A stretch of 5,517 bases of DNA from Candidatus Yonathbacteria bacterium CG17_big_fil_post_rev_8_21_14_2_50_43_9 (GCA_002771015.1 PCUO01000030.1:1-5517); one strand, 5' to 3'. Positions 1-5,224 are shown, counted from the stretch's first letter. Numbers and translations: made by a program. The notes: a model not told the origin generated them from the sequence alone.

Positions 1-169
1 ATAGTGGCCCTTCGTCTGCTATAATGTAGCCATATCGTTTACGATTCCCGATAGACACGCTGGAGTCGTAAATTTCAAATTTTCTTCCTTACGCGCGTAA
101 GCATACTGTCTATTTTCCACACCGCTACGACTGTAGCATTTTGGATGCTCCGTTTGTAGTTTATAGCAA
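1..169. other. Non-coding left edge with small palindromes
   Basis: I see no gene in this stretch: the ATG codons on either strand run into stops within about ten codons. It holds several short dyad symmetries. ATCGT-TT-ACGAT lies at 34-45, a perfect 14-bp palindrome CTTACGCGCGTAAG at 88-101, and GCTAC-GACT-GTAGC at 124-137. None is followed by a convincing T-run on the minus strand, so a classical terminator for the amidase gene that ends at 170 is not evident. The stretch could be an intergenic region, part of a small RNA, or the 5' region of something outside the window. Confidence 0.5.
17..25 (+). promoter_or_regulatory. Possible extended -10 promoter element
   Basis: TGCTATAAT is a perfect -10 hexamer (20-25) with the TGn extension. 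Its -35 region would fall at or beyond the left edge, so only half of the promoter can be seen. Transcription would start near base 32 and run rightward over the palindromes and then antisense to the amidase gene. There is no rightward open reading frame for it to serve, so either it drives a small RNA or it is a chance match in AT-rich DNA. Confidence 0.25.
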
Positions 170-1423
170 CTATATTTTACTCACGAAGCTTGGTTCAAAA
201 AGGTTGCGGAGTTCTGCGCGTGTCTTAGGTCCGACGATTTCACTCTCCCCATTTATTCCTAACTCTCGCTGAAACGCAGCCAAGGCAGCCTTTGTGCATT
301 GTCCAAAATAACCTGATAGTGGGCAATCATTTCGTGAATAATCTCGTGGCGGATAATACCCCTTTGCAAGAAGCCCTGCCTGAAATGCAAGCACTTCTGT
401 ATTTGCTAAAGTTGTTTTGCTTACTGGCGAGTTTCCGCTGTATGGCAAAAGCATGCTTTGATGCGGGCCGACGGCTAGTGATGTCTCACCAAAGAAATCC
501 GCGATACCGAGATATGTTTGAAACGCAAGTTCTTTCAAAACCACCTCCCTCACTGCTGGCGCCCTAAACTGTGATTCATAAATATACCCATACTCAATGA
601 GCACACTTGCCCCATCTACAGTGTTGCTACTCCCTATCGCTATTAGCTCTTGCTCTTCCACTATTCCATTGTCTTCACCGGGGAGGTTGCTAACAGGAAA
701 CATTTTAGAAAGTCTCTTAAATATATGGTTCGCAATATCTATTGAAACTTTAGAATTTGAATATTGTCGCTCAGGCGTGTAAATAGCGAACCCATTGTAC
801 TCGCCCGGAACCATCGTGCTTCTCGGCGCGATGTCGTTAAAATGCGTGTGAATAATGATGTCAACTTTATGTTCATTCGCCCACTTGTTAATGCCGAACA
901 AGTGGAGCGCGACGTCGGAAGGCGCGGTGTTGTGTGGGACAGGGTCACTCGTTTTTGTTATTCTGCCTTCGGAAACAAGCCTCAGCATTTCCATCTTCTG
1001 TGAACGCACAAAATTCTTTATCTCTTCATCATTTGTTGTGAAATAGTTTTCTAAGTGCGGGTTCCAACCGTCTCTTCCTCTGGTCATCACCACTTCATAG
1101 TGTCCATCCTCCACCAGATATTGCGCCAGATACAAAGAAAGGTCGGCGTTTAGATCCCGTTCAAGAACGCCACGAAATTCTGTTCCTCCAAAGTTTGGTT
1201 CATGACCTGGGACAATCAAAACATTCAATTTCTTTTTCGTGCTTGAGGCATTTTCGAATGCGGAGCGAAGCTGGTCGGAAGTGGTGCTTTGTGTAAAGAA
1301 AACTGCGGCCGACATTGGGTCTCCTTCTCCAACTATGAGCATCATTTTTTTGTCAAAAACTCCAACCACAAAAACTGTGCCAAAAAAAGAAACGGCGATT
1401 AGCATCTTGTTGAAAGCTTTCAT
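170..1423 (-). CDS. N-acetylmuramoyl-L-alanine amidase (Amidase_3) with C-terminal peptidoglycan-binding domain
   Basis: This 417-residue protein should cleave the bond between N-acetylmuramic acid and the stem peptide outside the cytoplasmic membrane. Residues 7-23 form a hydrophobic N-terminal segment after a lysine, so it is exported or membrane-anchored. The Amidase_3 fold runs from about 66 to 312. Its zinc-site motifs are readable: VPGHEPNFGG (H74), GVLERDLN (E88), IIIHTHFND (H194 by alignment to the family HxN motif) and LIEYGYIYE (E277, the usual catalytic Glu). A PG_binding_1-like repeat follows at about 340-409 (AALAAFQRELGI, VGPKTRAELRNL). The only two cysteines, C367 and C376, lie in an insertion in that repeat. 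The start is ATG with no Shine-Dalgarno sequence; TATAATA lies immediately before it. The gap to the ccdA stop upstream is 15 bases, so the two probably share a transcript. The stop codon is TAG. The role could be daughter-cell separation or wall remodelling; the sequence does not decide. Confidence 0.9.
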   Translation of the reverse strand: MKAFNKMLIAVSFFGTVFVVGVFDKKMMLIVGEGDPMSAAVFFTQSTTSDQLRSAFENASSTKKKLNVLIVPGHEPNFGGTEFRGVLERDLNADLSLYLAQYLVEDGHYEVVMTRGRDGWNPHLENYFTTNDEEIKNFVRSQKMEMLRLVSEGRITKTSDPVPHNTAPSDVALHLFGINKWANEHKVDIIIHTHFNDIAPRSTMVPGEYNGFAIYTPERQYSNSKVSIDIANHIFKRLSKMFPVSNLPGEDNGIVEEQELIAIGSSNTVDGASVLIEYGYIYESQFRAPAVREVVLKELAFQTYLGIADFFGETSLAVGPHQSMLLPYSGNSPVSKTTLANTEVLAFQAGLLAKGYYPPRDYSRNDCPLSGYFGQCTKAALAAFQRELGINGESEIVGPKTRAELRNLFEPSFVSKI

Positions 1424-1438
1424 TATTATATGATGCCA

Positions 1439-2149
1439 TTAAAATGGGAAACTCCAAAGCACATCGCGACAGACTGAAAGATTTTGCGTAAAGGCTAACG
1501 CCCCAAACCACACAAGGACACCACCAAAAAGAATATTCACATATTGCACCCACGCAAAACTTCGTGAAAGATATTTTTCAATCTCACCAGCAAATGCGCC
1601 AATAATTAAAAATGGAACGCCAAGACCAAGCGCGTACGCAACAAGCAAGAAAAATGTTTTTGCTGGCGCTAGCGCAGCAAGGCCGAGAATCGCGCCTAGG
1701 GCTGCGCCGACACATGGTGTCCATCCCATTGCAAACGCAGCTCCAAACACAAACGAGGTAACAGTTCGCGAAGAAAACTTTTTGTAAACTTTAAAAATAT
1801 GAGGTCGCTCTAAAAACGAAAGCTTCACGAGCCCCATCAAATAGAGACCAAAGTAAATAACAATGGCGCCTCCAACACGCGCTAGAATTATTTGAACCTC
1901 GGGTCCCACTGTAACAAGCGCTCCATGAAGAACAAGACCAAGCCCAGCGAACACAGTTGTGAAACCAAGCACGAAAAATAAACTCGCATGAAACATTGCG
2001 AACCGAGACGCAAGAGCATCTGGAGTTTTATTTTCTAGCGCAATACCGCCTAGGTATGCGATAAACCCAGGCACAAGAGGAAGTACACATGGCGCAAGAA
2101 AAGAAATGATACCTGCGCCAAATGCTATAAAGATAGTGATATCTGACAT
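1439..2149 (-). CDS. ccdA: Cytochrome c biogenesis protein CcdA (DsbD-like transmembrane thiol-disulfide carrier)
   Basis: This 236-residue integral membrane protein is of the CcdA/DsbD-transmembrane family, which passes reducing equivalents from cytoplasmic thioredoxin to extracytoplasmic thiols. The two redox cysteines sit in the family positions: C21 in LAPCVLPLVPG of helix 1 and C146 in MGWTPCVGAALG of helix 4. About six hydrophobic helices are visible (roughly 4-34, 54-76, 86-109, 129-160, 166-188, 199-221), the normal number and length for CcdA. A third cysteine, C227, lies near the C terminus and is not a family hallmark. I chose ATG at 2149 rather than the TTG one codon upstream. No TlpA/ResA-type thioredoxin or cytochrome c gene is in view, so the partner is unknown. 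The amidase encoded just downstream has exactly two cysteines and is a possible client. This is probably the first gene of a two-gene leftward operon. Confidence 0.93.
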   Translation of the reverse strand: MSDITIFIAFGAGIISFLAPCVLPLVPGFIAYLGGIALENKTPDALASRFAMFHASLFFVLGFTTVFAGLGLVLHGALVTVGPEVQIILARVGGAIVIYFGLYLMGLVKLSFLERPHIFKVYKKFSSRTVTSFVFGAAFAMGWTPCVGAALGAILGLAALAPAKTFFLLVAYALGLGVPFLIIGAFAGEIEKYLSRSFAWVQYVNILFGGVLVWFGALAFTQNLSVCRDVLWSFPF

Positions 2150-2155
2150 CAAAAC

Positions 2156-2161
2156 ATTGTA
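2156..2161 (-). promoter_or_regulatory. Probable -10 element of ccdA (leaderless arrangement)
   Basis: On the minus strand TACAAT ends six bases before the ccdA ATG at 2149. With the usual 6-7 base distance from -10 to the start point, transcription would begin at the start codon. No good -35 hexamer is seen 16-18 bases upstream, and no Shine-Dalgarno sequence precedes the ATG. Confidence 0.45.
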
Positions 2162-2206
2162 CCGTGTTTTATTTTCGTACGCACGCTCATATTTAGTTGT
2201 TAGTTG

Positions 2207-2222
2207 CGAATCAGCTGATTCG
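2207..2222. promoter_or_regulatory. Perfect 16-bp palindrome, possible operator between divergent genes
   Basis: CGAATCAGCTGATTCG is identical to its reverse complement. It lies in the 105-base region between the divergent ccdA and the membrane-protein gene. Its right end overlaps the place where the -35 of the rightward promoter should be (about 2219-2225). Position and perfect symmetry fit a dimeric repressor or activator site. No regulator gene is in the window, and a chance palindrome cannot be ruled out. Confidence 0.4.
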
Positions 2223-2242
2223 TGTCTTGGACATAAACGTTG

Positions 2243-2248
2243 TATACT
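2243..2248 (+). promoter_or_regulatory. Probable -10 element of the membrane-protein gene (leaderless arrangement)
   Basis: TATACT ends six bases before the ATG at 2255, the same spacing as in the divergent ccdA promoter. The -35 region (about 2219-2225, TTCGTG or TCGTGT depending on spacing) is weak and overlaps the palindrome, as would be expected for a regulated promoter. TTGGAC at 2227-2232 is too close to serve as -35. Confidence 0.45.
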
Positions 2249-2254
2249 GTGTCA

Positions 2255-2740
2255 ATGGACGAATATGATTATCAGATTTCGTGGTCAGCGCCCGAGTACG
2301 AGCACCGCGAGCACAGCGCCGATTGGTACTGGGCTGTTGGCATTATTTCTGTCTCACTCGCAGTGGCGTTTGTTATCATTGGCAATATGCTCCTTTCTGT
2401 AATTATTATTCTCGGCATGGGAACCCTTCTTTTCCACGCAAAGTATCCACCAAAAATTCTTGAGTGCAGACTTTCTAAAAAAGGAGTGCTCGCCGGCAAC
2501 AGGCTTTACCCTTGGGAGACATTGGAGTCATTTTGGGTGCTTGAAGGAAAGGATAGCATAGGGTTCCACCGTGACCCAAAAATTCTCCTCACTTCTAAAA
2601 AAACTTTTATGCCTAATATTGTCATCCCGCTCTGTGAATCTGTTATTGACGAAGTTCATCAGTCACTGTCGCATATGTTGCACGAGGAGCCACAAGTAGA
2701 GCCCCTCCCTGAACGCCTCATGCGGAAGATTGGGTTCTAG
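2255..2740 (+). CDS. Two-helix membrane protein of unknown function with cytoplasmic PH-like tail
   Basis: This is a 161-residue protein whose gene I do not recognise. Residues 1-22 are acidic and aromatic. Residues 24-42 and about 44-61 form two closely spaced hydrophobic helices with a minimal turn, so both ends should face the same side. The soluble tail (62-161) begins with basic residues and contains a short stretch typical of bacterial PH-like domains, GVLAGNRLYPWETLESFWVL, where a strand pair is followed by a Trp-containing turn. That assignment is by pattern only. A leaderless -10 lies in front. I prefer the ATG at 2255 to an in-frame TTG five codons upstream because the TTG overlaps the -10 region. 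The stop is TAG. No terminator is visible before the tRNA gene 91 bases downstream, so the two may share a transcript. Confidence 0.75.
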   Translation: MDEYDYQISWSAPEYEHREHSADWYWAVGIISVSLAVAFVIIGNMLLSVIIILGMGTLLFHAKYPPKILECRLSKKGVLAGNRLYPWETLESFWVLEGKDSIGFHRDPKILLTSKKTFMPNIVIPLCESVIDEVHQSLSHMLHEEPQVEPLPERLMRKIGF

Positions 2741-2831
2741 ATATTTTTTGCTTTTTCACCATTTCGTGGTAGAGTGTGTGGGTTCTGTTTTTAGTCAATT
2801 GTCAGGTGTTTGTTGTTAATTGTTCTTAAAT

Positions 2832-2903
2832 GCCCTCGTCGTTCAATGGATAGGATATGGGTTTGCGGTACCCACGATGCAGGTTCGATTCCTGCCGAGG
2901 GCA
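2832..2903 (+). tRNA. tRNA-Arg (anticodon GCG, reads CGC and CGU)
   Basis: A complete 72-base cloverleaf can be folded. The 7-bp acceptor stem is GCCCTCG (2832-2838) with CGAGGGC (2896-2902). The D stem is GTTC/GGAT with G18-G19 and A20 in the loop. The 5-bp anticodon stem is TGGGT/ACCCA around the loop TTGCGGT. The T stem is GCAGG/CCTGC around TTCGATT. The anticodon GCG is at 2865-2867, preceded by T33 and followed by G37. A20, C35 and discriminator A73 (2903) fit arginine identity. CCA is not encoded (CAA follows), so a CCA-adding enzyme is needed. Bacteria more often use the A34/inosine version (ACG) for this codon box. Confidence 0.95.
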
Positions 2904-2909
2904 CAAACA

Positions 2910-2955
2910 AAAAGAAAACACACAGCCATTCTAGAGTTGCTGGGTGTTTTCTTTT
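2910..2955. terminator. Bidirectional terminator between tRNA-Arg and the leftward broken operon
   Basis: The arms at 2910-2926 and 2939-2955 pair over 17 positions with one A-G mismatch around a 12-base loop. The 3' arm ends GTGTTTTCTTTT on the plus strand. The reverse strand gives GTGTTTTCTTTTTGTTT, so the hairpin has T-rich tails both ways. It starts seven bases after the tRNA and lies 27 bases beyond the stop of the minus-strand gene, a convergent arrangement in which one hairpin serves both. Confidence 0.8.
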
Positions 2956-3474
2956 GGCTGTTTTTGAGACAGGTGTCAAATCTACCACAGAAACATTTTT
3001 AATTTCACCTCCGCATTGTAAACATCATTACTCTGCGCGTCTTTATATTTTTCTGTAGTTTTTGCGCCAATAAAATCTACCTGCCATTTTGGTCCACTCT
3101 TGTAACTAACACTAACTTCAATTTTTTCTGATGATGGTATAAATCTTTCGTAACCCGAATGATTCTTTTCATAACCTACACTTCCTTTGAATTTTTCTCC
3201 TTCAACTCCGCCTTGGACACTAAAACTTTCCCCACTGTCAAGGTTTTTCTTACCAACCTCCATACTTATAACATCCCCCTCAAAAACGTTTACAGACCCT
3301 CCAACAAAAAAATTTTTTGTTGCTTCTTTGGCTATCGCCTTCTAATCCTGAAAATCACTAACCTGCCCACGTAAAACTTCTGAGGCTCCAACATAAATAT
3401 TCCCGACATTATTAGGATCTAAATATATTAATCTTGCGCCAACCCCTCCTTCAATAGCCCCACTTTTTAAGGCT

Positions 3475-3484
3475 CCCCCCCCCC
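3475..3484. repeat. Homopolymer C10 (G10 on the coding strand)
   Basis: Ten consecutive C on the plus strand lie inside the broken transglutaminase-like gene, in otherwise AT-rich DNA. On the coding strand the run reads as glycine codons (TGG GGG GGG GGA or GTG GGG GGG GGG). Runs of this length are prone to slippage, so one of the frameshifts may lie here: nine G would connect the upstream frame to the downstream frame. Confidence 0.9.
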
Positions 3485-4212
3485 ACAGGAATCCTTACTG
3501 CTCATTCAAGGGTCGCGCCAAAGTTTAGCAGAAATTCTCCATATTCTGCATTTGTTAATTGTTTTTTATCAATATACTCACCAGCCAGCCGTGTAATGAT
3601 TGCGTCAGTGGCCACATACCCACTGTAAAGATCTTTAATGTTCCTGTTGGTATCAGCATTCCCTCATCAAGAAAAACTATTTGTTTTTCCTCGCCACTTC
3701 CTATGACCATGCCAGACCATATATGAGCGCCACCCTGAAGTGACCCGCTCTGAATCCATGCTTCTATCCCCATGCTTTCTGCTGTTAAAGTAAGGAACTT
3801 ATGAATGTTGCCACATACCCCAGACTTAACAGTCGGCTTACCATAATTATCAAAACTATCTTTCAACGCATTAAACATGCTATCGTTTAAAACCTGAACA
3901 TGAGTATCTGCTGTAAACATATCCATATTATAGGTTCTATTAAGTTACTCACCTATAAACTGCATGGTGGCTGCTTTTTGTTTATCATTTAGACCGACGC
4001 CTTTTTGTGAAAACCCTTTAAGATTGTTAAAAAACTCAGAGGAGTTTTGTGAATAATTTATTGCTCCACTAGCGACATAATATGCATTGAATGCGTCCTC
4101 TGTGGTTACCCCTTTATAAAATTTTGAATCCTTTCCTGTCACACCACTAGTTATTCCACCATACCAAGTAGCCGCAATTGCTTATCCACTAAATTCATTT
4201 ATTTTTTCATTC

Positions 4213-4264
4213 TTTTGCCCAATCGAAATTTTAATTTTATCAGCAATTTTTGCCCAATCGAAAT
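4213..4264. repeat. 17-bp direct repeat, 35-base period
   Basis: TTTTGCCCAATCGAAAT occurs exactly at 4213-4229 and 4248-4264. Because 35 is not a multiple of three, the coding strand reads the two copies in different frames, giving FDWAK in one and KISIGQK in the other. It may be a local duplication within the broken gene. Confidence 0.85.
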
Positions 4265-4572
4265 CTGCAATTTGATTTTTTACTCCACTTTTTTCTGCAA
4301 CTTGAAAAGCCTGCTCCGTACCCATTTCAGGCAAATTTTCCTTATTATTATTTTGTTCGCCAGCAAAAGCAGACGACGCTCCAGCAAACAAAGAAAAAGC
4401 GAGAAGTAGGTTCGCTGCCTTGTTCCTAAATTTCTCCGGCTCTGCTTTCTCCAAAAAATCAGTACTTTTTTTATTATGGTGTATTCTTTTTCTTCAAAAT
4501 CTGCTCGTACTTCTTCTAAAGACTCCTCTGGAGGTTTTTCTTGCTTGGCTGTAAAAATATTTTCTAACATAT

Positions 4573-4848
4573 TTATTTCAGCTCATTCATTAGTTTCTTA
4601 ATCTCCTTATCCTCAATTTTTAAAATTTCCGCGGAGAGCGTCTCGGTGGGATTCTTTTCAAATTCTATTTTCTTTTTAAGTAAATCAATAAATAGGCTAT
4701 TTTTCTCCGGGAAACCTAAAAATATCTCCACCAACTGCTGACGCTTTGTAAAAGAAAACGACGCCAAAAAATTCCTTACAATTCCATGGTCACTATGTAC
4801 AATATTTTGTTTATTTAAAACCTACTTTATTTGGCTGTAATCTTTCAT
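4573..4848 (-). pseudogene. Small helical protein gene interrupted by TAG at codon 9
   Basis: From ATG at 4848 the frame reads MKDYSQIK, then TAG (4822-4824), then stays open to TAA at 4573-4575. The full product would be about 91 residues. I do not recognise it. The body is predicted to be helical and is rich in Lys and Glu, with short stretches such as FTKRQQLVEIFLGF and ending in IEDKEIKKLMNELK. The ATG comes three bases after the rhodanese stop, and the gene ends two bases before the ATG of the transglutaminase-like gene. That fits a three-gene transcript and supports 4848 as the true start. A TTG at 4767 could still yield a shortened protein of 64 residues. What supports reading through the stop is the tight spacing and the coherent sequence on both sides. 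Confidence 0.6.
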
Positions 4849-4851
4849 ATA

Positions 4852-5169
4852 TCAGTACCCTTCCACTGGAAACCCTGCCTTCTTCCATGCGGTAATTCCC
4901 CCATCTAGGTTCATTGCTCCCACGAGACCAAACTCCTGCATATTTGCGCAGGCTTTTGACGAGCGTCCACCGCTTTGGCAGTTCACTATATAGATCACAC
5001 TTGGCGGAAGCGCGCGTATCATCTCGGTAAAACCGCTGTCATATATGTCAAAATTTTTTGCCCCTGGGATATGTCCGTCAGCAAATTCTGCTGGTGTCCG
5101 CACATCAATAACAACGGCTTTACCACTTTGGATAACTTTTTGCGCCTCTTCTGGAAGAATATTATTCAT
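4852..5169 (-). CDS. Single-domain rhodanese-like sulfurtransferase
   Basis: This 105-residue protein matches the length of stand-alone rhodaneses such as GlpE and PspE. Residues 19-38 (VVIDVRTPAEFADGHIPGA) are the N-terminal rhodanese signature. The active-site loop CQSGGRS begins at C64, which would carry the persulfide, and residues 88-102 (LDGGITAWKKAGFPV) are the C-terminal signature. It should move sulfane sulfur to cyanide, thiols or a protein acceptor; the physiological acceptor cannot be read from the sequence. I chose the ATG at 5169 rather than an in-frame start at 5205, because the extra 12 residues would be encoded by the upstream terminator hairpin. The stop is TGA, three bases before the ATG of the next, broken gene. 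It has no signal peptide, so it is cytoplasmic. Confidence 0.9.
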   Translation of the reverse strand: MNNILPEEAQKVIQSGKAVVIDVRTPAEFADGHIPGAKNFDIYDSGFTEMIRALPPSVIYIVNCQSGGRSSKACANMQEFGLVGAMNLDGGITAWKKAGFPVEGY

Positions 5170-5174
5170 ACAGG

Positions 5175-5205
5175 TGTATATTAACAAAAAACCCAATCTT
5201 TTCAA
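5175..5205 (-). promoter_or_regulatory. Possible rhodanese promoter overlapping the rpsT terminator
   Basis: On the minus strand TTGAAA (5200-5205) lies in the loop of the terminator hairpin. It is followed after 17 bases by AATATA (5177-5182) or after 19 bases by TATACA (5175-5180). TATACA ends five bases before the ATG at 5169, so the transcript would have almost no leader. No Shine-Dalgarno sequence is present. Confidence 0.35.
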
Positions 5206-5224
5206 GAGATTGGGTTTTTTGTTA
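5182..5224 (-). terminator. Intrinsic terminator of rpsT
   Basis: The arms 5182-5199 and 5207-5224 form a perfect 18-bp stem with a 7-base loop. On the minus strand the 3' arm carries GGGTTTTTTG. The stop codon of rpsT (TAA at 5222-5224) is the base of the 5' arm, so terminator and coding sequence overlap. The near-symmetry, with A6 on one side and T6 on the other, would let it work from either direction. Confidence 0.9.

Larger units (their letters stand above)
2982..4570 (-). pseudogene. Broken gene for an exported transglutaminase-like protein with beta-rich C-terminal domain
   Basis: The reading frame can be followed through the whole stretch only by changing frame three times and passing four stops. 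The reconstructed product has about 529 residues. Residues 1-50 are charged. About 51-70 is signal-peptide-like, ending in ASSAFAG. Residues about 210-305 resemble a transglutaminase-like fold, with C253 in SGVCGNIHKF, H283 in GGAHIWSGM and D302 in IVFLDEG. Residues about 357-529 are alternating amphipathic strands ending in KMFLW. Lesions in order: a -1 shift at the A7 run (4466-4472); TAA at 4182-4184; TAA at 3945-3947; a one-base loss near 3640-3664; a +1 shift near 3475-3510 together with one stop (TAA 3495-3497 or TGA 3502-3504, depending on where the shift is placed); and TAG at 3342-3344. Longest open pieces are 3555-3926, 2982-3263, 4182-4454 and 3945-4142. Sequencing error over the whole stretch is the main alternative. 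The domain call rests on motif spacing alone. Confidence 0.7.

Noticed and set aside
88..101. 14-bp palindrome as terminator of the amidase gene
   Set aside because: It is followed on the minus strand by GAAGAAAATTT rather than a T-run, and lies about 70 bases beyond the stop.
292..1046. Several plus-strand open frames of 61-91 codons across the amidase gene
   Set aside because: They lie antisense to a gene with clear amidase motifs, have no recognisable domain and no start signals.
2880..2903. tRNA 3' end as an integrase attachment site
   Set aside because: I found no second copy of the tRNA 3' end near 4850 and no integrase gene, so site-specific integration is not supported.
2791..3058. 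Short open frames on both strands over the tRNA and terminator
   Set aside because: They translate the tRNA cloverleaf and the hairpin; the peptide with GIEPASWVP is typical of tRNA sequence read as protein.
4280..4465. Downstream half of the frame that starts at ATG 4570 (after the A7 run)
   Set aside because: After the A7 run it becomes a basic, low-quality sequence, while the neighbouring frame gives a signal-peptide-like segment, so the protein continues in the other frame.
2982..4848. Genome-wide stop-codon reassignment
   Set aside because: ccdA, the amidase, the membrane protein and rpsT end properly at TAA or TAG and the rhodanese ends at TGA, so the host code appears standard.
5170..5205. 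Longer rhodanese start (12 extra residues)
   Set aside because: The extra codons come from the terminator hairpin and the TTGAAA/-10 region, and the family does not have this extension.
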